DNA from: an uncultured Lachnospiraceae bacterium | GTDB taxonomy: Bacteria > Bacillota_A > Clostridia > Lachnospirales > Lachnospiraceae | NCBI GenBank assembly: GCA_910585855.1 | Contig: CAJUGZ010000007.1 | Coordinates: 1 to 34,274 of the forward strand | DNA length: 34,274 bases | Reading direction: 5' to 3' | In this document: one piece after another, positions 8,710 through 16,975 of the stretch | Layout: each line of letters begins with the position of its first letter | Position numbering within the stretch: position 1 is the first letter of the stretch | Notes under the pieces: generated by a model | Database searches by the model: none | The model's input: only the letters and a program-made list of their open reading frames with translations | What the model was told of the DNA's origin: nothing | Position numbers and translations under genes: made by a program

Positions 8710-8717
8710 AAACAATT

Positions 8718-9902
8718 ATGGCACTTGTTGTTCAACACAATATCACAGCTATGAATGCTAACAGACAGTTAGGTATTATTTCAGGAGCACAGGGAAAAGC
8801 TACAGAGAAGTTGTCTTCTGGTTATAGAATTAATCGTGCAGGTGATGATGCTGCAGGTTTAACAATTTCTGAAAAGATGAGAAGTCAAATTCGAGGACTT
8901 GATAAGGCTTCTACAAATGCACAAGATGGCATTTCTCTTATTCAGTCTGCTGAAGGAGCTTTGAATGAAGCACATTCTATTCTGCAGAGAATGAATGAAT
9001 TAGCAGTACAGGGAGCAAATGATACTAATGAGCAGATTGATCGTGATGCTATCAACAAGGAATTAAATCAATTAACAGAGGAATTGGATAGAATTGCAAG
9101 TACAACTGAATTTAATAAACAGAATTTATTAGATGGTTCTTTCCAAAATAAAAATCTTCATGTGGGGGCAAATGCAAATCAAAAGATTGCTATTAGCATT
9201 GATGAAATGAGTGCAACTGGATTAGGACTTAGAAGTATAAGTTTTTCTTCAAAACAAGAAGGAGCTTCACCTAACAAGGTTGTATATAATGGAATGTCAT
9301 ATGCTTATGCTGCTAGTAAAACGAAGTCTGTCAATTTACAGAGTGCTAAAAATACATTTAGTAAAAATATTGCTTCAAAGTATGTAAGTGGCTTATATGT
9401 TGCAAAATTTGATAGAGATACAGGTTCAGTTTATTATCAAGGGCTTAATACGACAAGTAGATTTAAAACTGCAGGTTCGATTGCAAAGAGAGATGGAGCT
9501 ATAGCAATAAGCGATATGAAAAAAGCTTTGAGTGCAAATTTTGGACAGTTTGTAGTTACTTCTGCAAAAACGGCTGGTACTGCTTTTACTACAACAGGTC
9601 AAGCTAAAGTTGATACTTATGCAGATGCAAATGCTACTATTAAAGCTGTTCAAGAGGCTATTAATAAAGTATCAACACAGAGATCGACACTTGGTGCATT
9701 GCAGAATCGTTTAGAGCATACTGTGGCTAACTTGGATACAGTATCTGAAAATACATCTGCAGCAGAGTCTCGTATTCGTGATACTGATATGGCTACTCAG
9801 ATGGTTGAATATAGTAAGAATAATATTCTTGCACAGGCAGGTCAGTCAATGCTTGCACAAGCTAATCAGTCTACACAGGGTGTATTATCATTGTTACAAT
9901 AG
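8718..9902 (+). CDS. hag: Flagellin
   Basis: 394 residues from the ATG at 8718; an upstream in-frame ATG at 8679 lies in the CsrA-like hairpin loop and was rejected. The N-terminal ~170 residues show the flagellin D0/D1 signature (LSSGYRINRAGDDAAGL, IQSAEGALNEAHSILQRMNELAVQGAN). The C-terminus shows the matching D0 helix (NILAQAGQSMLAQANQ, ending in LLSLLQ-like residues). The variable central part, about 180-300, is short and rich in Ser, Thr, Ala and Lys, giving many possible O-glycosylation sites. The protein is exported and polymerises into the filament. Codon use is less AT-biased than in the neighbouring sugar genes, as expected for a highly expressed protein. Confidence 0.97.
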   Translation: MALVVQHNITAMNANRQLGIISGAQGKATEKLSSGYRINRAGDDAAGLTISEKMRSQIRGLDKASTNAQDGISLIQSAEGALNEAHSILQRMNELAVQGANDTNEQIDRDAINKELNQLTEELDRIASTTEFNKQNLLDGSFQNKNLHVGANANQKIAISIDEMSATGLGLRSISFSSKQEGASPNKVVYNGMSYAYAASKTKSVNLQSAKNTFSKNIASKYVSGLYVAKFDRDTGSVYYQGLNTTSRFKTAGSIAKRDGAIAISDMKKALSANFGQFVVTSAKTAGTAFTTTGQAKVDTYADANATIKAVQEAINKVSTQRSTLGALQNRLEHTVANLDTVSENTSAAESRIRDTDMATQMVEYSKNNILAQAGQSMLAQANQSTQGVLSLLQ

Positions 9903-9920
9903 ACAATATTTCAATGTAAT

Positions 9921-9952
9921 AAAAGGAGTTGGCGAAACCAACTCCTTTTTAA
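9921..9952 (+). terminator. Strong terminator after flagellin
   Basis: AAAAGGAGTTGG (9921-9932), loop CGAAA, CCAACTCCTTTT (9938-9949), then more T. This is a 12-base-pair perfect stem with a U tract, a classic intrinsic terminator 18 bases after the flagellin stop. Confidence 0.95.
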
Positions 9953-9994
9953 AATGGATTATTTAAAAGTAAGATGTGAAAGGGTTAAAAGTGT

Positions 9995-10330
9995 ATGGAA
10001 GAAAAAATAAAACAGTTATATACTGATATAAGGAAAATAGTATTTGATTATTTAATTTTGAAAAAAAGGAATATAGTAGAACGTGCATGGGAAATTTTCC
10101 CCCAGATACAAGAATTTTCATCATGGTTTTTACTAAAAAATGAGTTTAATATAGAAAAAGATATTTATCTTTATATGAAAATTCAGTTAATGGAGATATT
10201 ACAAGATTATATGGATGGGATAGAGAAAAAAGATATGGTATTACTTCATGATGTGCTGGATTATGGTATGATTGATTTTTTAAAAATTTTTATTCTGGAA
10301 GAGAAAAAAGAAGAAATGGAGGTGAATTAA
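9995..10330 (+). CDS. Small helical protein of unknown function between flagellin and maf
   Basis: 111 residues, predicted mostly helical, acidic and Lys/Glu-rich, with no signal peptide or membrane segment. AAAGGG lies 10 bases before the ATG. The stop codon is directly followed by the ATG of the Maf gene (no gap), so the pair is very likely co-translated. I do not recognise a family. The position suggests a chaperone or accessory factor for the Maf transferase or for flagellin, but this rests on context only. Confidence 0.65.
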   Translation: MEEKIKQLYTDIRKIVFDYLILKKRNIVERAWEIFPQIQEFSSWFLLKNEFNIEKDIYLYMKIQLMEILQDYMDGIEKKDMVLLHDVLDYGMIDFLKIFILEEKKEEMEVN

Positions 10331-12178
10331 ATGCAGAGTATACGTGAAAAGAATTGGAATGCTTTTCGAAAGAGATATTCAGAGTTTGAGCAGAAAATAA
10401 TGAAAGCAAAAAAGGAGTTAAAAGAAAATATTATAGTACAGGTGGAATATACATCAGAGGGAGAGGCTTTTATTAAAGTAAAAAAAGATGAACAGGAATT
10501 GTATTTGAATGGAAAAAGGAAGCCAGTAGCTCCAGCAAAAACTTGGGTAGAATCAATAGGAGAAATGCTTAGATATACTCCTTTTTTTTTCTTTGGAATG
10601 GGGAATGCTTCTTATGTGAAAGAGATTTTAAAAAAAGCAGATAAAGAAATTAGTATTCTTTTATATGAACCATCATTGGCTATTTTCCTTGAAGTAATGG
10701 ATAAAGTGGATATTTCAGAAATATTTGAAAAATATCCAATTGCTATTATTATAAAGGGAGTAAATGATTATGAATTAAATCAAGTAATACAAGGATTTTT
10801 AAATTTAGGGAATATTTCACAAATAAGGCAATTAGTATCTCCTAATTATGATGTACTTTATCCAGAAGATGCAAAAATGTTTATTAAAAAGATTTATGAT
10901 GTAGAAGAAGCTTATATTGTGGGAAGAAATACAAGATTTAATTTTTCTAAAGTTAATGTATGGAATATACTTCATAATGCAGTTTATCTTCCAGATTCTT
11001 ATAAAGCGCAACAGCTTGTAGTTCTTCCGATAGATATACCAGCAATTGTTGTGGCAGCAGGTCCGTCATTAAATAAGAATATAGCAGAATTAAAAAGAGC
11101 AAAGAATAAGGCCTTTATTATAGCTTGTGATACAGCAATAAAACCTTTGATAAAAGAAGGAATTATTCCTGATATGTATGCTACAGTAGACGGAAAGAAA
11201 CCACCTATGCTTGTAGATGTTGAAGAAATTAAAGAAATTCCTTTATTGTGTTCTATGTTTTCTTCTTATGAAATAATGAAAGAACATAAAGGGAAAAAAT
11301 TCTTTTTTAATGAGGGTTATATATTATTTAATCAATTATATAATAAAAATGGAATATCTTTTGAACCAGTAAATGGTGGAGGTTCTGTAGCTACATTTGC
11401 ATTTTCTCTTGCTTATATGATAGGATTTCAAAGGATTATTTTGGTAGGACAAGATTTAGCATTTACAAATAATAAAACACATGCAGATGGAACTTTTCAG
11501 GATAAAATGGAGGAAATTGATACTAGGGGTTTAATAATGGTAGAAGGAAATTATGAAGAAAAAATTCCGTGTCGTGGAGATTATAAATTGTATTTAGATT
11601 GGTATAATGATTATATTGAGGGATGTCAAAAAGTAAACAAATTGCGTGTAATTAATGCTACAGAAGGGGGTGCAAAAATTAGGAATACAGAGTTGATGAC
11701 ATTAAAAGAGGCAATTGATATAGAATGTAATAAGGAAGTAAATATAGGAGATTATATTGAAAAGTTAGAACCAGTATTTAATAAAGAACAAAGGAAGATA
11801 GCAGTTCAAGAATTGCATAAAATTGAGTATTATTTTAATGATTTGAAAACACAGGCAAATGAGTTGATAAAAATTTATAAACAATTAGATAAAATGGCTC
11901 GTTTAGGAAGTACAAATAAAAGAAATTATCAAAGTATGATAAAAAAGATAAAAAGAAGAAAAAATAAATTTGAAAAAAATCCAGTAGTACAGCTTTTAGC
12001 AGATACATTAGTGGTTTCGGATTATATTATCCAAGAAGAAGCTTTTGCAGAGGAAGAAACTTTTGAAGAAGAAATAAAGGAAATTGCAAGAAAAGGAATT
12101 CTTTATATGGAACAGGTAAAAAAATGTGTTAGTCTATTTTTGCCAGTAGTAAAAGAAACAGTAGGTAGTGTAGAATAA
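10331..12178 (+). CDS. maf: Maf-type flagellin glycosyltransferase (DUF115/MptE-like)
   Basis: 615 residues, the usual length of motility accessory factors. The central DUF115/MptE-like domain begins near residue 238 with IVVAAGPSLNKN and continues with ACDTAIKPLIKEGIIPDM. The NGGGSVATFAFSLA and LVGQDLAF stretches near 347-377 are characteristic, followed by THADG. The C-terminal ~150 residues are helical and charged. Maf proteins transfer pseudaminic or legionaminic acid from the CMP-sugar to flagellin Ser/Thr in the cytoplasm before export. A complete pse set from 13629 onward fits this role exactly. Confidence 0.88.
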   Translation: MQSIREKNWNAFRKRYSEFEQKIMKAKKELKENIIVQVEYTSEGEAFIKVKKDEQELYLNGKRKPVAPAKTWVESIGEMLRYTPFFFFGMGNASYVKEILKKADKEISILLYEPSLAIFLEVMDKVDISEIFEKYPIAIIIKGVNDYELNQVIQGFLNLGNISQIRQLVSPNYDVLYPEDAKMFIKKIYDVEEAYIVGRNTRFNFSKVNVWNILHNAVYLPDSYKAQQLVVLPIDIPAIVVAAGPSLNKNIAELKRAKNKAFIIACDTAIKPLIKEGIIPDMYATVDGKKPPMLVDVEEIKEIPLLCSMFSSYEIMKEHKGKKFFFNEGYILFNQLYNKNGISFEPVNGGGSVATFAFSLAYMIGFQRIILVGQDLAFTNNKTHADGTFQDKMEEIDTRGLIMVEGNYEEKIPCRGDYKLYLDWYNDYIEGCQKVNKLRVINATEGGAKIRNTELMTLKEAIDIECNKEVNIGDYIEKLEPVFNKEQRKIAVQELHKIEYYFNDLKTQANELIKIYKQLDKMARLGSTNKRNYQSMIKKIKRRKNKFEKNPVVQLLADTLVVSDYIIQEEAFAEEETFEEEIKEIARKGILYMEQVKKCVSLFLPVVKETVGSVE

Positions 12179-12187
12179 TATAGGATT

Positions 12188-12217
12188 GGTATTCCCTAAT
12201 GTGGGAATACCATTTTT
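12188..12217 (+). terminator. Terminator after maf, overlapping the 3' end of the opposite gene
   Basis: GGTATTCCC (12188-12196), loop TAATGT, GGGAATACC (12203-12211), then ATTTTT. This perfect nine-base-pair stem with a U tract ends the flagellin/maf transcript. The minus-strand glycosyltransferase has its stop codon inside the hairpin. On the minus strand the hairpin lacks a U tract. Confidence 0.85.
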
Positions 12218-13371
12218 AATATTTGTTGTAAACGTTGTTGATAGGTGTGATAAGTAAGAACTTTTTGATACCCATTTGCAGCAATTTTTTTACGAAGTCC
12301 AGAATGAGCAAGAAAAAATTGAATTTTTTCTATGAGATCTTTTTCGCTTTCATAAATTTCTAAGTCAACTCCAATTTTAAAATAATCTTCTAGTTCTTTT
12401 TGATAATTAGTAATGAGAAAACCATTAGAACCAAGTATATCCCAAATACGTAATGGTATTCCAGAGCGAATAGCTTTTGCAGTCATATTAAGATTAATTT
12501 TACTTAAGTGGAAGATTTTAGGCATTTCTACATCACTTGAAGCAGAACCATGGTTACGAATAAGGGGTAACATAGGAGTGTCATGAAATGTATAAATATC
12601 AACTTTAAAATGTTTAGATAAAGCTTGTAATAAATGGATACGTTCTTGTTCTGTAATTTTATTGGCTAAATAAAGTAGAGATAAAACTTCTTTATCATTT
12701 TTATTCGCTTTTTCAGGAAATTGATAAAAAGAAACATGTTCTTTAAATTCTTTAATAATATTATCAGTGAGTAATTCGTCTATAAAATAGTAGCCATAAA
12801 CTTTTTCTTGAGCAGCTATGATACCATCTAGGTATCCTTTTATATAAGGAGGAAGGTTAGTAGCTTTGTTGTATGGACATTTTTCAGAATATAATGATCC
12901 AATAAAAGAAACATCAGCTTGATATTTATCATAATCGGAATTTGTTATAGAAGAAAGAATCAAATCTGTATGTTCTGTATCTGCTGCAAGGGGAAGATAA
13001 AAAATATTATCTGGGTTTTTAGGAAGAAATTCTTGGTACAATGTTTTATCAAATATAAAAATACGATTCCATATATTGCTTATAGAGTAGGAATAAAGTT
13101 CTAAAACGGGACTATCTACAATCCAACATACATAAGGAATTTTTATAATGTTACATACATCAGAAATTGTAGGAAAAAAATTAATAGAAAAAACCATTTG
13201 AAAATTATCATTTGAAAAATGAGTGCGTAGTAAGTGAAGCTGTTCTGTTTCTGGTACATATGGTTTATTTATGCCAGTAGTTTCTTCTATTACAGTGTAA
13301 CCGAAATTTATAAAAGCACGAAGAATAGCTAATTCGCATATGCTGCCATATCTATAAAAAAGAATTTTCAT
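12196..13371 (-). CDS. CgeB/DUF3880-like glycosyltransferase
   Basis: 391 residues. The N-terminal half has the DUF3880 pattern (MKILFYRYGSICELAILRAF, then VFSINFFPTISDVC and PYVCWIVDSPVLELYS). The C-terminal half has the Glyco_trans_1_2 pattern (IFHLSKINLNMTAKAIRSGIPLRIWDILGSNGFLITNYQKELEDYF). It resembles spore-maturation CgeB-like transferases often found in flagellin or spore-coat glycosylation loci. An AGGAGG site lies about 12 bases before the ATG. It is the only convincing minus-strand gene in the island, so it is regulated separately from maf and pse. The sugar transferred is unknown. Confidence 0.82.
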   Translation of the reverse strand: MKILFYRYGSICELAILRAFINFGYTVIEETTGINKPYVPETEQLHLLRTHFSNDNFQMVFSINFFPTISDVCNIIKIPYVCWIVDSPVLELYSYSISNIWNRIFIFDKTLYQEFLPKNPDNIFYLPLAADTEHTDLILSSITNSDYDKYQADVSFIGSLYSEKCPYNKATNLPPYIKGYLDGIIAAQEKVYGYYFIDELLTDNIIKEFKEHVSFYQFPEKANKNDKEVLSLLYLANKITEQERIHLLQALSKHFKVDIYTFHDTPMLPLIRNHGSASSDVEMPKIFHLSKINLNMTAKAIRSGIPLRIWDILGSNGFLITNYQKELEDYFKIGVDLEIYESEKDLIEKIQFFLAHSGLRKKIAANGYQKVLTYHTYQQRLQQILKMVFPH

Positions 13372-13552
13372 AAATATAAGATGCCTCCTTTATTTTTGTT
13401 TTAAAGTATTTTGATGTTTTCATCATTTATCATATATCCATGAAGAGAAAAATGCAACTAATATCTTTATAAAAATCCAAAATAATGGAAAGATATATAA
13501 TAAAAATGAAATTTAAAGAAAGTGGTTATTGAAAGAAATTTATGGAAAGACT

Positions 13553-13579
13553 TAATGTTTTATATAATTTAGACGATAT
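13553..13579 (+). promoter_or_regulatory. Sigma-28/sigma-D-like promoter of the pse operon
   Basis: TAATGTTT (13553-13560) is followed after 11 bases by GACGATAT (13572-13579). Each half differs from TAAAGTTT-N11-GCCGATAT at one base. It lies 50 bases before pseB in the 257-base gap between divergent genes. It would co-express pseudaminic acid synthesis with flagellin. Confidence 0.65.
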
Positions 13580-13628
13580 AAATACATAATAGATAGGAAT
13601 CGAAAAAAGCAAGGAGGCTATTATAGAT

Positions 13629-14621
13629 ATGTTAGATGGAAAGACAATTCTTATTACCGGTGGAACGGGATCTTTTGGCAATGAATTCACAAAATATGTA
13701 TTAGAAAATTATAATCCGAAAAAAATCATTATTTATTCCCGAGATGAATATAAACAATTTATTATGGCTAATAAGTTTAAGAAATATGCTCCTAAATTGC
13801 GTTTTTTTATTGGAGATGTAAGAGATAAGGATCGAATTTATAGAGCTTTTGATGGGGTAGATTATGTAGTTCATGCGGCAGCACTAAAACAAGTTCCATC
13901 TTGTGAATATAATCCGATGGAAGCTGTAAAAACTAATATTGATGGTGCTATGAATATTGTAGATGCAGCACTTGATTGTGATGTAAAGCGTGTGGTTGCT
14001 TTATCTACAGATAAAGCAGTAAATCCTATTAATTTATATGGAGGAACGAAGTTAGTATCGGATAAACTTTTTATTGCAGCTAATGCATATGTTGGTGAAA
14101 AAGATGTCTGTTTTTCTATTGTACGATATGGAAATGTTGCGGGCAGCAGAGGTTCTGTAATTCCATTTTTTAGAAATATTGTGAAAAATGGTGGAAATGA
14201 ACTTCCTATTACAGATTATCAGATGACAAGATTTTGGATTAGTTTAAATGAAGGAGTTCGATTAGTGATAAAAGCACTGTCTGAAGCAAAGGGAGGAGAA
14301 ACATTTATTTCTAAAATTCCTTCTTTTAAGATTACGGATTTGGCACAGGCAATTTTACCGGGATGCAAAATGCCAGAAGTAGGAATCCGAGAGGGTGAAA
14401 AACTTCATGAAGTTATGGTAACAAAAGAGGATTCTATACTTACTTATGAATACGCAAAGCATTATATTGTATATCCACATTTTAATTGGTGGGATATAGA
14501 TAAAATTCAGCCGGGTGGAAAAAAAGTAGAAGTAGGCTTTGAATATAGTTCTGGAAGGAATAAAGAATGGTTGTCTGTTCAACAGTTACAAGAGTTATTA
14601 AAAGAGGTAGAAGAACATTAG
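13629..14621 (+). CDS. pseB: UDP-GlcNAc 4,6-dehydratase (5-inverting), PseB
   Basis: 330 residues. Rossmann motif GGTGSFG is at 11-17, the STDKAVNP motif at 126-133, and the SDR catalytic pair is Tyr137/Lys141 in YGGTK. RDEYKQF after the second strand is typical of PseB/FlaA1. The enzyme turns UDP-GlcNAc into the UDP-4-keto-6-deoxy-L-AltNAc precursor, step one of pseudaminic acid synthesis. AAGGAGG lies upstream of the ATG. It is the first gene of the pse operon and is preceded by a sigma-28-like promoter. Confidence 0.93.
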   Translation: MLDGKTILITGGTGSFGNEFTKYVLENYNPKKIIIYSRDEYKQFIMANKFKKYAPKLRFFIGDVRDKDRIYRAFDGVDYVVHAAALKQVPSCEYNPMEAVKTNIDGAMNIVDAALDCDVKRVVALSTDKAVNPINLYGGTKLVSDKLFIAANAYVGEKDVCFSIVRYGNVAGSRGSVIPFFRNIVKNGGNELPITDYQMTRFWISLNEGVRLVIKALSEAKGGETFISKIPSFKITDLAQAILPGCKMPEVGIREGEKLHEVMVTKEDSILTYEYAKHYIVYPHFNWWDIDKIQPGGKKVEVGFEYSSGRNKEWLSVQQLQELLKEVEEH

Positions 14622-14662
14622 TATAATAAGATTTATGTTTAATTTGTAATGGAGAATTTGAT

Positions 14663-15370
14663 ATGGGAAAATCGATAGCAATTATTACAGCTAGGGGCGG
14701 AAGTAAAAGAATTCCTAAAAAAAATATAAGAGAATTTTGTGGGAAACCTATTATTAGTTATGCTATACAGGCAGCATTGGAATCAAAAGTATTTGATGAA
14801 ATTATGGTTTCTACAGATAGTCAGGAGATTGCTGAAATTGCAAAGAAATATGGGGCTAATGTGCCATTTATTAGAAGCGCTGAAACAGCAAATGATTATG
14901 CTACAACAAGTGAAGTATTATTAGAAGTGATAGAAGAATACGAAAAGAGAAATCAAGTATTTGAATATGCCTGTTGTATTTATCCAACAGCTCCATTTAT
15001 AACAGGGGAAAAATTAAAAATAGCTATAGAAAAGGTGAAAAAAGGAGGGATCGATACAGTAATACCAGTTGTTGCCTTTTCTTATCCACCTCAGCGGGGA
15101 ATGATTTTAGATAAAGAGAGAATAGTGTTAAAATGGTTAGAATATATCAATTCTAGAACACAAGATTTAGAAATAATATATCATGATTGTGGACAATTTT
15201 ATAGTTTTCGTGTTGATAGTTTTAAAATAAATAAGAATTTAATGATAGGCAATATTGCACCAATGATTTTTTCTGAATTAGAGGTTCAGGATATTGATAC
15301 AGAAGAAGATTGGAGATTAGCAGAGTTAAAATATAAATTATATAGAGAAAAAATGGGAAATGTATTATAG
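14663..15370 (+). CDS. pseF: CMP-pseudaminic acid synthetase, PseF (NeuA family)
   Basis: 235 residues, the usual length of acylneuraminate cytidylyltransferases. The N-terminal nucleotide loop (ARGGSKRIPKKNI, about 10-22) and STDSQEIAEIAKKYGA are family signatures. YHDCGQFYSF and DIDTEEDW near the C-terminus are typical of PseF. It couples CTP to pseudaminic acid and so makes the donor used by Maf. It lies 41 bases after pseB. CMP-sialic or CMP-legionaminic acid specificity is excluded only by context (PseB/G/H/I/C neighbours). Confidence 0.9.
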   Translation: MGKSIAIITARGGSKRIPKKNIREFCGKPIISYAIQAALESKVFDEIMVSTDSQEIAEIAKKYGANVPFIRSAETANDYATTSEVLLEVIEEYEKRNQVFEYACCIYPTAPFITGEKLKIAIEKVKKGGIDTVIPVVAFSYPPQRGMILDKERIVLKWLEYINSRTQDLEIIYHDCGQFYSFRVDSFKINKNLMIGNIAPMIFSELEVQDIDTEEDWRLAELKYKLYREKMGNVL

Positions 15371-15433
15371 AGGGTATAAAAAGCATAATTTTTAAAGATG
15401 ATAGGATATAGTTTTTAGCGGAGAAGAGATAGA

Positions 15434-16471
15434 ATGGATTTGTATAGAAAATTAAAAGAAAAAACTTATATTATTGCGGAAATGTCCGCAAATCATGCTG
15501 GAAGTATAACATTAGCAAAGGAAATTATACATGCAGCAAAGGAATCGGGAGCAGACTGTATAAAAATTCAAACTTATACGCCAGATACACTTACTATTGA
15601 TTGTGATAGTTCGTATTTTCATATTGATAATGGAACATGGGGAGGAGAAAATCTATATCATTTATATAGTCAAGCATATACTCCGTGGGAATGGCAAGCT
15701 GAGTTAAAGGAAGAGGCAGATAAATGTGGGATAGATTTTTTTTCCACTCCTTTTGATAATAGTGCAGTGGATTTCTTGGAGGAAATTGGTATAGAGTTTT
15801 ATAAGATTGCATCTTTTGAGTTAATAGATATTCCTTTAATAGAATATGTGGCATCGAAAGGAAAACCAATTATAATGTCAACAGGGATGTCAACTTTGGC
15901 TGAGATTGATGAAGCAGTTACTGCTGTTTATAAAAATGGAAATCCACAGTTGGCTTTACTTCGTTGTGCAAGTGCATATCCAGCTATTACAGATGAAATG
16001 AATTTAAAGACAATGCAGAATATGGAAGTTACTTTTGGTGTTCCAGTTGGTTTATCTGATCATTCTATGGGATCTATAGGTGCGGTTACAGCAGTTGCAA
16101 TGGGAGCGAAGATAATTGAAAAGCATTTTTGTATTGATCGGACGATTAAAAATCCAGATGCATCATTTTCTATGAACCCTTTGGAATTTAAAAAAATGGT
16201 ATCAGATATCAGGCAGGCAGAAAAGGCAATTGGAAAGATACAATATGGTACAATGAAACAGGAAATGGATAATATTGTGTTTAGACGTTCTATTTTTAGT
16301 GTAGCAGATATAAAAAAAGGGGAAAAATTGACAAAAGAAAATATACGTATTATTCGACCGGGATATGGGATAAAACCAAAGTACTATTCAGAAATTTTAG
16401 GGCAAATTGCATTAAAAGATATACCAAGGGGGACACCATTACAATTTAATATGATAGGTGGAGAAGAGTAG
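15434..16471 (+). CDS. pseI: Pseudaminic acid synthase, PseI (NeuB family)
   Basis: 345 residues. A TIM-barrel NeuB domain occupies about 1-275 (SANHAG at 18-23, KIASFEL, STGMSTL, SDHSMG, EKHFCIDR). A SAF/antifreeze-like domain follows, about 280-345 (RRSIFSVADIKKGEKL to the end). The LYSQAYTPWEW stretch is characteristic of PseI rather than sialic acid synthases. It condenses 6-deoxy-AltdiNAc with phosphoenolpyruvate. A GGAGAAGAG ribosome site lies upstream. The stop is followed directly by the pseH start. Confidence 0.93.
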   Translation: MDLYRKLKEKTYIIAEMSANHAGSITLAKEIIHAAKESGADCIKIQTYTPDTLTIDCDSSYFHIDNGTWGGENLYHLYSQAYTPWEWQAELKEEADKCGIDFFSTPFDNSAVDFLEEIGIEFYKIASFELIDIPLIEYVASKGKPIIMSTGMSTLAEIDEAVTAVYKNGNPQLALLRCASAYPAITDEMNLKTMQNMEVTFGVPVGLSDHSMGSIGAVTAVAMGAKIIEKHFCIDRTIKNPDASFSMNPLEFKKMVSDIRQAEKAIGKIQYGTMKQEMDNIVFRRSIFSVADIKKGEKLTKENIRIIRPGYGIKPKYYSEILGQIALKDIPRGTPLQFNMIGGEE

Positions 16472-16975
16472 ATGAAGGGGTATTTAAGGCAGGCAAATAA
16501 AGATGATATGGATTTATTGTTTGAATGGGCAAATGAGGAAAGTGTTCGTAGAAATTCATTTTCAATGAGGACAATTTCATATGAAGAACATCAAAGATGG
16601 TTTACACAGATTTTAGCAAAAACAGATTGTAAGCAATATATTTATATATTAGAAGGGGAAGCAATAGGGCAGGTGCGTCTTCAGACAGATGGAGATACAG
16701 CAGAAATTTCATATAGCATTTGTTCTGCTAAAAGGTGTAGGGGATATGGAAAAATTATGTTGCAACTTTTATATAAACAGGCAAAAGAGGATTTTCCAAA
16801 AGTTAAGTTTTTAATTGCAAAGGTTAAACCAGATAATATTGCATCTAAAAAGGTATTTATGGATCTTGGTTATACAGAGCAGGATGGTGTTTTCCAGATT
16901 AAACTTGATATGAAGGAAGCAACTTTAAATGATATTAAAATTGCAGGATCGGGGGGTATTATTCTTAACAAATAA
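16472..16975 (+). CDS. pseH: GNAT N-acetyltransferase, PseH-like
   Basis: 167 residues with the GNAT fold: an acidic N-terminal WANEESVRRNSF, central beta strands, then the acetyl-CoA loop RCRGYGKIML and the NIASKKVFMDLGY motif. PseH acetylates the 4-amino group of the PseC product. The gene starts immediately after the pseI stop. Its 3' end overlaps the next gene by 47 bases in another frame. As the island also has a formyltransferase, it may act as an alternative N-acylating enzyme. Confidence 0.85.
   Translation: MKGYLRQANKDDMDLLFEWANEESVRRNSFSMRTISYEEHQRWFTQILAKTDCKQYIYILEGEAIGQVRLQTDGDTAEISYSICSAKRCRGYGKIMLQLLYKQAKEDFPKVKFLIAKVKPDNIASKKVFMDLGYTEQDGVFQIKLDMKEATLNDIKIAGSGGIILNK

Noticed and set aside
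8679..8717. Upstream ATG extending flagellin by 13 codons
   Set aside because: The ATG is in the CsrA-like hairpin loop. The ATG at 8718 has a near-perfect ribosome site and gives the conserved flagellin N-terminus.
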